A stretch of DNA of 32,671 nt from the NCBI GenBank assembly GCA_902521645.1, contig CABYSN010000012.1, forward strand, positions 1 to 32,671. The letters run 5' to 3'. Below the pieces are notes generated by a model. It did no database searches. It was given only the letters and a program-made list of their open reading frames with translations, and had not been told where the DNA came from. Origin of the DNA: Planctomycetota bacterium. Lineage in GTDB: Bacteria; Planctomycetota; Phycisphaerae; Phycisphaerales; SM1A02. Shown piece after piece: positions 1 through 7,475 of this stretch. How positions within the stretch are numbered: the first letter of the stretch is position 1; each line of letters begins with the position of its first letter. The position numbers and the translations under genes were made by a program.

Positions 1-2
1 TC

Positions 3-194
3 AGACCGGCCGAAGTGGAACAGCTGCTCGGAGAACCGAGCAAGACCCGCGAGAAGCTCGGATGGGAACCGAAGACAAACGTGGAAGAGCTCGCCGCGAT
101 GATGGTTGAACACGACCTGGAACTGGCGCGCAGGGAGAAGACGCTTCGCGATGCCGGTCATGAGATGCCCGACAACGTCGGTCACGATCAGTAG
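3..194 (+). CDS. gmd: GDP-mannose 4,6-dehydratase, C-terminal fragment (5' end outside window)
   Basis: Frame 3 reads [63 protein letters not shown]. This matches the characteristic Gmd C-terminus (RPxEVxxLLGxPxKAxxxLGWxPKxxxEELxxxMVxxDLxLA). Confidence 0.88.
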   Translation, partial: RPAEVEQLLGEPSKTREKLGWEPKTNVEELAAMMVEHDLELARREKTLRDAGHEMPDNVGHDQ

Positions 195-1600
195 GAGACG
201 GCCGCCTCCGGGTTGTCGTCATCGAAGAATTCCTCGTCCTCGTATGACTCGTCGTATTCGCCGTCGTGCTCCTCGTCGTACGCCTCATCATCATCCCCGA
301 CCAGAGCCGCGTCCCGTTCGAAGAGGGCGATGCGGGTGATGACGATGTAGATCATCATGTCCACGCCTGAGTTGTGGACGGTGCCCTGCTTGAGCGTCAG
401 AAGAAATCCGAAGAGTGCGAGACCGATCAGAATGGCGACGGAGGATCGGCGGTCGGTCGAACCGGCCGAACCCCTGAAGATCTCGATCGCGTATTTCACG
501 GTCAGCAAGAGCATTCCCGCGTACATCGCGAAACCGACCAACCCGAGTTCGGTGATCACTTCGACCGGCTGGTTGTGGGGATAGGCGTCCTCGAGACCGA
601 GCGTCAGAAACGCACCGGCGCCCCTGCCGAACAACCACTGACCGGGCGACGCCAGCCAGGGCGTGATGGTCTCGTTGACGAGTTCAAGTCGTCCGAGGGC
701 ACCGCCGGTGATGCTGTCGCCGGTCCAGCGTTCGATGTTGTCGCCGGTGATGAAGAGACCCACGGTCACGTAGAGCAGAGTGATGAGCAGACCGAGACCG
801 ATGAACACGGAGAAGAAGTTCCTCATGTTCTTGATCTCCCGGGCGAAGGGATAGAGCATTCCGACGACCAGGACTCCGAGAACGACCTGCCCTCTCGATC
901 CCGAGAGAATCGCCATGCCCAGTCCGAAGAGACCGCCGGTGATCAACGCCGGCGTCACCCATTTCGCCAATCCATCCGTTCTGGTCAGCATCGCGGACAG
1001 AAGGACCATGATCCCCACTCGCGCGAGGACCAGAGGATTGGAACTCTCGTTGGTCGTGATCTGACTGACGAGACGCGTTCCGAAGAGACGGACGGTCGGT
1101 CCGAAGAAGAAGAAGATCAGAGCGATGCTCCCGATCAAGGTGATTGGAAGTCGAACCCGCCTGAAATCGTCCAGGGAGGAGATCAGAAGCGGAGTGAAGA
1201 TGATGTAGAGAACGGCGTAGGGATAGTTGGCCAGCGAAAGGGTGAACCCATTGATGTATTCAGGAGTCCAGACCAGACTGCCGTAACTGAACAGCTGAAG
1301 CGAAAGCGCCAGAAGAAAGACCGGATTCAGAAAGAAACGGAACGACTCGGGCGCGTTGATGAAACGCACGAACACCGTCACACCGACGAGACCGGCGATG
1401 ACGAAGTTGAGAAGTGAGAAGTTCGCCGGATTCTGGAAGAACGGAATGTAGGACTGAATCGACTGTTCCACGACCGGAAAGACCAGGACCAGAGTGAAGC
1501 AGATCCACGGACGCGTGATGGCGTACGTGAAGACACCCACGAGGGCCAGAATCAGAAATGGTGTCAGCGGTGAACTCATGGACTCTCGTGATGAAGACAA
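188..1600 (-). CDS. O-antigen ligase/polymerase-family integral membrane protein with acidic C-terminal tail
   Basis: 470 aa with many hydrophobic segments. The loop and motif [36 protein letters not shown] is typical of the Wzy/WaaL O-antigen ligase domain. Confidence 0.8.
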   Translation of the reverse strand: MSSSRESMSSPLTPFLILALVGVFTYAITRPWICFTLVLVFPVVEQSIQSYIPFFQNPANFSLLNFVIAGLVGVTVFVRFINAPESFRFFLNPVFLLALSLQLFSYGSLVWTPEYINGFTLSLANYPYAVLYIIFTPLLISSLDDFRRVRLPITLIGSIALIFFFFGPTVRLFGTRLVSQITTNESSNPLVLARVGIMVLLSAMLTRTDGLAKWVTPALITGGLFGLGMAILSGSRGQVVLGVLVVGMLYPFAREIKNMRNFFSVFIGLGLLITLLYVTVGLFITGDNIERWTGDSITGGALGRLELVNETITPWLASPGQWLFGRGAGAFLTLGLEDAYPHNQPVEVITELGLVGFAMYAGMLLLTVKYAIEIFRGSAGSTDRRSSVAILIGLALFGFLLTLKQGTVHNSGVDMMIYIVITRIALFERDAALVGDDDEAYDEEHDGEYDESYEDEEFFDDDNPEAAVSY

Positions 1601-1714
1601 CGTTCTCGTACTGAGCTTATCGGCAGACCCGACCGATCCGCACTCAAATCGGAAACGCTTCTTTCATCCTCAGGAGGCCTGCGACATGCAAAGATGCGCA
1701 TCCCATGCCCGAGA

Positions 1715-2308
1715 TCAACCGGTGGTCGAGATTCTTCCTGCAGGGATGATGCGCGGGAGTTCGGGAGCGGAGGTCTTGACCGGCTCTTCTGCGGGCGCGG
1801 TGGAAGGGAGTTCCTCCATCGCGGCCGCCGAGGTGTTTTCCGAGGTGAGATTTTCAACCAGCAACGACCAGGTCTCGCGTTCATAACGAAGCAGTTCCAC
1901 GACTTCGTCGATGATGGCGACGGATTTCTCACTGGAAGCGTCAACGAGCCTCGTGAAGATGAACGTGTAGAGACCGGTCAATCGTTCGTACAACTCGGGA
2001 TCCACCTCCGGATTCAGTCCGGAGATCAGTTCGGTGATGATCGCTCGAGCCTTGGAAAAACCGGTGAAGATCATCTCGTGATTTCCATCGCTGATTCCCG
2101 ACCGGGCCTGGTCACAGAAACGGATCGCTCCATCGATGAGAAGAAGTCTCAGTTCGGCTGGTGAAGCGGACATCACTCTGGTCTTCAAGTAGGCGTTGGG
2201 GGTGGATTGACCACCTGATCCCGGGCCGTTCTGCACGGTCGCGGGAATCGATGCACGCTTGCCTGAGTTGGGACCGTACGCCCCGCTGCTCGTCGGATGA
2301 TGAGTCAT
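1715..2308 (-). CDS. fliS: Flagellar export chaperone FliS
   Basis: 197 aa. NAYLKTRVMSASPAELRLLLIDGAIRFCDQAR is the FliS N-terminal signature. Located directly downstream of fliD. Confidence 0.88.
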   Translation of the reverse strand: MTHHPTSSGAYGPNSGKRASIPATVQNGPGSGGQSTPNAYLKTRVMSASPAELRLLLIDGAIRFCDQARSGISDGNHEMIFTGFSKARAIITELISGLNPEVDPELYERLTGLYTFIFTRLVDASSEKSVAIIDEVVELLRYERETWSLLVENLTSENTSAAAMEELPSTAPAEEPVKTSAPELPRIIPAGRISTTG

Positions 2309-2367
2309 GTCCCTAGAGAACTCCGTTGATCGAGTGCTGCCGCTGAGAATCCACCGATGGAATCGAA

Positions 2368-5300
2368 TCAGAATCCAAGATTTCCACCCATGCTCAACAG
2401 TGCGCCCTGTTGACCCTGTAATTGTGCCAGCGCAGTCTCCATTGCGAGAAATTCACGTTGCAGCTTCTCACGCTTGGCCTCGAGACGTTGATCGATCTGG
2501 GTGATCCGATCGTTCTGCGAATCGATCTGAATCTGAAAGCGCTCGTCGGCGAGTGTCACGGCGCCCGTCGTCGAATCGGTCAGATCATCAAGCAGGCGAT
2601 CGAACAGATCACCGAATCCGAGAGAGACATACACCGTGTTGTCGACTTCGACGCTGATGCCGGAGTCGGGTTCACCGAGAACCTCGGAGGTGGTGGTCTG
2701 TGAATCGAAGGTGTTGAAGAGGGCTTCCATCCCCGCCGGATCGCTCTGATAGGCGGTGAGGAACTTCTCCTCGTCGAATTCGATCTCCCCGGAAGAACCG
2801 AGCCTGATACCGACCTGCGACAGATACTGATACGGACCGTCCACATCCTGAGCCTTCTGCTGAAGGGTCGAGAAGAGTCGACTGCGCACCAGGCCGACGG
2901 TCGAGTCGCCCAGCAGAGGACCGCGGACTTCGTTCTCGGAGTCATAACTGTCGTATTCATCGATCTTCGAAATCGCTTCATTGAACGCGTCGGTGAACGC
3001 CTTGACCGCGGCGACGACGGAATCATCATCCCGTTCGATGTTGATGGTGATGGGTTCGGGACCAGCCTGATTCAGATCGATCGACAGACCTTCGATCACA
3101 CCGTTCATCTCATTCGTGGAAGAGGAGACCAGGAGTCCGGTCGCCGGATCGTCCGAACCGATGAATGCCTGGGCATCCTCGCCCTTCACCAATTGATCGA
3201 GTCCGAGATCGACGCCCCCGGTGTTGATGACCAGTTCTCCTGCAGCGCCCGAGATGTCGGATGTCATGCTGAGATACCATGGCTTGCTTCCATCACCCGT
3301 GTTCAGGACCGTCGCGGAGATCGGAGCCTTCGCTTCCTCGAGCTTCGCGATCAGATCATCCATCGTGTCGGTGGGATCGAGATCGACATTGATTGAATAG
3401 GAACCATCGATCAGACCGCCGACGGTCTCGGATTCGCCGGCGATCCTCAAGCCGCTCGCGACGGTCCCTGAAAGATCCTCGACCTTCATTTTGGAGACGG
3501 CGACGGATCCCGTTTCCGCCGTGGTGTCGATCAGCTCGAGACCGTCACCGTTCGCATTGATCTCGGCTCGGATCGCGAGTCCTCGGGTGTTGATGAGTTT
3601 CATCACCTCATAGAGCGATTCGACGTCACTTCCGATTTGAACCGTGGCGGTCGCCCCGGTCGAGTCCGTCAGACGGAATGAACCGGAACCGATTCCACGG
3701 CCGTAATTCATGTCGGAAAGGCGAGTCGACTGCGTGACGTACTGGAGTTCGAGATTGGCACCGGTGATCTTGTCGCCGAGAACGACCGCATTCAGTCCCA
3801 GAGCCTCGGCCAGATCTCCCGAAACAGACAGGACCTGAAGGTTCCCGGGGTTCTTGTCGACGACCTGAAGGCTCGACCCGGAGGGATCGAGACCGAATTC
3901 GACCTGTACCGAGGACTGCGCGATCTGTTCCTGAACCATCTCGATGAGTTCGGACATCGTCTGAGCGTTCGACAACCCGGTGATGGTGATGACTTCGCCA
4001 CCGGAATCGGCGATGGTCAGACTGTCGCCGGTGCCGAGTCCGGAACCGCCGTTCAGGCCGGAGATCAATGAGGTACCCATCCCTGAAAGAACTCTCTCGC
4101 CGGACAACAAGGTGGAGGATGTCCCATCGACCTCGAAACCGAGATCGGACAGTGTTCGAACGGGTATGTCCGCGGCATCGCCGGTGAAACCGGGCGAGCC
4201 TTCGCCCAAGGAAAGTGTGAAACCTTCGGCCGTGAACTCGATTCCCTGACCGTCGGAGGTGATGTTCACGAACACCCTTCCCCCGGTCGCCGAGTTCACC
4301 CTGTCGGCGAGATCCTGGATGGTGGTTGCACGAGCTGTCTGGACTTCATTGCGAAGCACATCACCCTGCAACGTGCCCGCGACGGCCGTTCCGAAGATTC
4401 CGAGGTCTTCCGCGGTCGAATCGCCACCGATCCCCTCCCCTTCGACGCGAAGCTCGTCCGGACCTCCAAGCGTGTCGTTCATCACGAATCCGTTCGCGTC
4501 GGCATTGAGCGTCATCGTCACGCCACCCGCTCCGAATTCGTCGGCGAGCGCGCCGTTCACGCGGTCGATCAGATCCTGGACCGTTTCGACTTCATCCTGG
4601 ATTGTGAGACCGTCTTCATCGAGAACCCTGCCGAGGTCGATGGTGACGGAGACTCCGGTTGAGGACACGATTGTGAAATCACCTTGCTCGGGATCATCAT
4701 TGATCGCGATGCCCTGGCCGTTGTTCAACTTTGAGAGCAGGGACTCGCCGGTGATCGGCGAATCAACGCGACCAAGATCGATTTGATATTCGTTGCCCTG
4801 GACGTTCAGAACGAAATCGGTCACCGAATCCCTGATCAACACGCCACGACCATCGTTCAACGATGACAACGTGCTGTTCATGCCGAGCACGTTCACATCG
4901 GTTCCGACGAGCGTGCCGTTCGAAGATGACCCTGCAATCCCGAGATCGGAAGCCGTTGAACTTCCGGCACCGTCGACGACGGTGATCGCTCCACTGCCAC
5001 CGGAGAGATCCTCGAGCACCAATCCATTGCCGGCGATCGATGCGGAAACGGAGATGCCCGAGGCGCCATTGATGGCGTCGATGACCTCATCCAGGGAGGT
5101 GGCATCGGAAAGATCTATTTCGGCGGTACCACCCGAGCGATCGGTGATCATGAATCGACCACGTTGGACGCCATCGCCACCGTTGAGTTCCGAAAGCGGC
5201 TGGTCACTCGTGAGACGCCCGTTGCCAAGTTCGATTCCCAGAGAGTCAAGACCCAGCGGAGTGCTGTCGCGTGTCGCGTAACCGTGAGAGAGAAACTGTG

Positions 5301-5622
5301 AGCTCGAGGCGAGTTGTTTCACGATGAATGCATAGGAACCGGGTTGTGGGTTGCCGGACGCCAGAACGCTCAACGCATCAGAATTGGAAGAGGTCGCCAG
5401 AACTGAATTGAAAATATCATTGGTTCGAAACGCACTGGCCGTGCCCTGGAGATTCAACAAGCGCGAATTGATGTCGAGCAAGGCAGATTTTGCCGTCGAC
5501 AAGCGGGCGATTCTCGCCTGTATTGGAAACTTGATTCGTGACTCGACGGCGAGCAATTGCTCGATCAACGAGGTGGTATCGATACCACTGATGAGTCCGA
5601 CGCCTGCTGAAATGCCACCCAT
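2368..5622 (-). CDS. fliD: Flagellar hook-associated protein 2 (filament cap) FliD, with multiple flagellin hook-IN-like repeats
   Basis: 1084 aa. N-terminus GLISGIDTTSLIEQLLAVESRIKFPIQARIARLSTAKSALLDINSRLLNLQGTASAF; C-terminus with RLEAKREKLQREFLAMETALAQLQGQQGALLSM. Both are FliD_N/FliD_C hallmarks. Confidence 0.92.
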   Translation of the reverse strand: MGGISAGVGLISGIDTTSLIEQLLAVESRIKFPIQARIARLSTAKSALLDINSRLLNLQGTASAFRTNDIFNSVLATSSNSDALSVLASGNPQPGSYAFIVKQLASSSQFLSHGYATRDSTPLGLDSLGIELGNGRLTSDQPLSELNGGDGVQRGRFMITDRSGGTAEIDLSDATSLDEVIDAINGASGISVSASIAGNGLVLEDLSGGSGAITVVDGAGSSTASDLGIAGSSSNGTLVGTDVNVLGMNSTLSSLNDGRGVLIRDSVTDFVLNVQGNEYQIDLGRVDSPITGESLLSKLNNGQGIAINDDPEQGDFTIVSSTGVSVTIDLGRVLDEDGLTIQDEVETVQDLIDRVNGALADEFGAGGVTMTLNADANGFVMNDTLGGPDELRVEGEGIGGDSTAEDLGIFGTAVAGTLQGDVLRNEVQTARATTIQDLADRVNSATGGRVFVNITSDGQGIEFTAEGFTLSLGEGSPGFTGDAADIPVRTLSDLGFEVDGTSSTLLSGERVLSGMGTSLISGLNGGSGLGTGDSLTIADSGGEVITITGLSNAQTMSELIEMVQEQIAQSSVQVEFGLDPSGSSLQVVDKNPGNLQVLSVSGDLAEALGLNAVVLGDKITGANLELQYVTQSTRLSDMNYGRGIGSGSFRLTDSTGATATVQIGSDVESLYEVMKLINTRGLAIRAEINANGDGLELIDTTAETGSVAVSKMKVEDLSGTVASGLRIAGESETVGGLIDGSYSINVDLDPTDTMDDLIAKLEEAKAPISATVLNTGDGSKPWYLSMTSDISGAAGELVINTGGVDLGLDQLVKGEDAQAFIGSDDPATGLLVSSSTNEMNGVIEGLSIDLNQAGPEPITINIERDDDSVVAAVKAFTDAFNEAISKIDEYDSYDSENEVRGPLLGDSTVGLVRSRLFSTLQQKAQDVDGPYQYLSQVGIRLGSSGEIEFDEEKFLTAYQSDPAGMEALFNTFDSQTTTSEVLGEPDSGISVEVDNTVYVSLGFGDLFDRLLDDLTDSTTGAVTLADERFQIQIDSQNDRITQIDQRLEAKREKLQREFLAMETALAQLQGQQGALLSMGGNLGF
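3590..5200 (-). repeat. Diverged intragenic hook-IN-like repeats in FliD (about 5 copies; boundaries approximate)
   Basis: Recurring L(S/I)xLNxGxGV/I...DxxGxxxxIDL...xxLIDxxNGA units: LSELNGGDGVQ.., LSSLNDGRGVLI.., LLSKLNNGQGIAI.., LISGLNGGSGLGTG.., LSDMNYGRGIGSG... Confidence 0.65.
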
Positions 5623-5693
5623 GCTTGACTCCTATGACGCGAAGATCAGCGTCAAAGCCCACGAAACAACCTGTCGGTCAAACATCGGCGATA

Positions 5694-5897
5694 TCAGGCG
5701 GCCATCGACCAACCATCACTCTCGGAGAGCGGTATCGCCGTGTCCCAGGCTGGAACGCGAGAACTGATCCGTTCCAACTCAAGCAATTCGGATGCCCAGA
5801 TAGAGAGGGTCTTCTGAAAAAGACGCCGGGCGCCCGCGACTGCGTGTTCGGATTCGAATTGACTCAAGTCATGCATCGATGCGGTCTCCTCGACCAC
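5694..5897 (-). CDS. Hypothetical small protein (67 aa) upstream of fliD
   Basis: Short ORF on the fliD strand, 71 bp upstream of the fliD start, with a predicted helical core HAVAGARRLFQKTLSIWASELLELERI. No family recognised. Confidence 0.3.
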   Translation of the reverse strand: MVEETASMHDLSQFESEHAVAGARRLFQKTLSIWASELLELERISSRVPAWDTAIPLSESDGWSMAA

Positions 5898-6146
5898 GTG
5901 TGCATGAATCCACTGGGAGTCATGAAATCACTCAGAGAGACAAGTGATTCAAGGTCGGCGGTCGTGAAGAGAGATCGACCGTCCAAAGCACCGTCTGAAC
6001 CCAACTCACAAGAAACCACCCAGATTTCTCCAAGGCAGAGACTCTGAGTCTTCAACCACGAAAAGAAAGGGTCGAAATCTGGCATGATCAAGAGAGATCA
6101 CGAAAGATAGCGATATTTAGATGTATGAAGCTGAAAGATCGCGCAT

Positions 6147-7259
6147 TTATGAACCAGGCAGCCCAAGGCGCTCCGTCAGGTGATCGAATTCTTCAAGGGT
6201 CTCGAAGGACACCTGGAGCTTGCCGGTGCCCTTCTTCCGGCCAAGGACAATCTGAACCCGTAAGCCAAGCATCTCGGTCAGGCGCTTCTCAAGATCAACC
6301 ACGTTGGCTTGTCGCCTAGTTATCGGACTGTTTGCCTCTGCTTTCGGATCCGTCAAATCCTTGGCTTGGACCAAGGAGCGAACGCGTCGCTCAAGCTCAC
6401 GAACGGACCATCCCCCATTCACTGCGGCAGCTGCGGTTGCTCGCCTCACAACAGGATCGGTCAAGGAAAGAAGCGCTTTGGCGTGCCCCAAAGAAAGCGT
6501 CCCCCGCCGGACGGCCGCCAATGAAAAATCGTCCAGATCAAGAACCCGAAGGAGATTGGCAACCGAAGAACGATCCAGACCAACACGCTCAGACAACGCC
6601 TTCTGGGTCAGGCCAAAGGTATCGCGCAAACGCGCCAGCCCACGGGCGCGTTCAATCGGGTTGAGGTCCTCACGATGAACGTTCTCAATCAGAGCCAATT
6701 CCGCCGCCGCCTGATCATCCACTTCCAAGGCAATCACAGGAACCATCGCGCGCCCCAGGGACTGCATCGCACGGAAGCGTCGCTCCCCTGCCACAAGCTC
6801 CCAGGAACCAGTGTTCCCCGTGGAACGAACAACCAAAGGCTGCATCAAGCCGGAGCGATCAATCGAGGCGGCAAGCTCACGAAGCGCTGACTCATCAAAG
6901 TCCTCTCGAGGCTGAAAGGCATTGGGAACCACGGAGTCAGTGGGAACCATGGAGACCTGCGGGTCACTTGAAGCACCAGCCGTGACCCCTCCCATGTCAG
7001 GCGAGACGCTGCCTGAAACAGCACGATCAGTGACCTCCAAGCCAGGACTCGAAAGCGCGGGAGCCGCTGGAGAAGGAACCACCCCCGAACCAGAAGCCCT
7101 GTTCCCCGTGGAACGCGCAGCCCCGGTCTCAACATCAACGGGAGCACTCAGCAAACTGCCAAGCCCACGACCCAGTCGTCGCTTCTTCTTTGAAGCCGCA
7201 TCCCCTTTGGCCCCAGACTTGGGACGGCCAACCGAACTCTTCTTTGTGCGCTCTGCCAT
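6147..7259 (-). CDS. parB: Chromosome-partitioning protein ParB (Spo0J/Noc family)
   Basis: RRLGRGLGSLLS N-terminal motif; VPTDSVVPNAFQPREDFDESALRELAASIDRSGLMQPLVVR; GERRFRAMQSLG; ENVHREDLNPIERARGLARL. The likely start is the internal ATG at 7259 (MAERTKKS) rather than the GTG at 7316 used in the ORF track. Confidence 0.95.
   Translation of the reverse strand: MAERTKKSSVGRPKSGAKGDAASKKKRRLGRGLGSLLSAPVDVETGAARSTGNRASGSGVVPSPAAPALSSPGLEVTDRAVSGSVSPDMGGVTAGASSDPQVSMVPTDSVVPNAFQPREDFDESALRELAASIDRSGLMQPLVVRSTGNTGSWELVAGERRFRAMQSLGRAMVPVIALEVDDQAAAELALIENVHREDLNPIERARGLARLRDTFGLTQKALSERVGLDRSSVANLLRVLDLDDFSLAAVRRGTLSLGHAKALLSLTDPVVRRATAAAAVNGGWSVRELERRVRSLVQAKDLTDPKAEANSPITRRQANVVDLEKRLTEMLGLRVQIVLGRKKGTGKLQVSFETLEEFDHLTERLGLPGS
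6812..6827. promoter_or_regulatory. Second parS-like site inside parB (TGTTCCCCGTGGAACG, identical 16-mer)
   Basis: GTTCCCCGTGGAAC at 6813-6826, identical over 16 bp to the 7100-7115 site. Confidence 0.6.
7100..7115. promoter_or_regulatory. parS-like site inside parB (TGTTCCCCGTGGAACG, one mismatch in the 14-bp core)
   Basis: GTTCCCCGTGGAAC at 7101-7114 against the perfect GTTCCACGTGGAAC. Confidence 0.6.
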
Positions 7260-7304
7260 GATGAATCCTTTCAAGTGTCGCGCCCGACCCTGGGCACCGA
7301 AGGA

Positions 7305-7335
7305 CATATATCGCACGTTCCACGTGGAACGTCAA
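7305..7335 (-). promoter_or_regulatory. Candidate sigma70-type parB promoter (TTGACG ... TATATG, 19-nt spacer) with the parS-like palindrome inside the spacer
   Basis: Minus strand reads TTGACG (7335-7330), then TTCCACGTGGAACGTGCGA, then TATATG (7310-7305). Confidence 0.35.
7315..7332. promoter_or_regulatory. parS: parS-like site: perfect 18-bp palindrome ACGTTCCACGTGGAACGT
   Basis: Core GTTCCACGTGGAAC at 7317-7330 matches known ParB binding sites of the (T)GTTCCACGTGGAAC/TGTTTCACGTGAAACA type. Located about 55 bp upstream of the parB ATG. Confidence 0.85.
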
Positions 7336-7475
7336 CCGGGCCGAGACACCGAAAAAAGCCAAAGGGAGAAGCTTGCTGCTTACGAGGAAATAGTAAGAAC
7401 GCAGTAAAGCGCAGATCGACACATATTCGATGCATTTAGAAACATTTAGATAGTATTTCGGGAATTTAGGAAGAA

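Noticed and set aside
374-1417. 347-aa plus-strand ORF antisense to the ligase/polymerase gene
   Set aside because: Extremely rich in charged and polar residues with no motif; mirror-frame artefact of a real GC-rich coding strand with strong O-antigen ligase signatures.
5640-5720. GCCGAT box upstream of fliD considered as a sigma28 -10 element
   Set aside because: No TAAA-type -35 at the expected spacing and the -10 matches only partly.
6037-6052. Short palindrome AGACTCTGAGTCT between fliD and parB considered as a terminator
   Set aside because: Only about 6-bp arms with a 1-nt centre and no T-run; too weak to call.
5864-6091. 75-aa minus-strand ORF between fliD and parB
   Set aside because: No family resemblance, overlaps the other small ORF in the same gap, and no supporting gene context.
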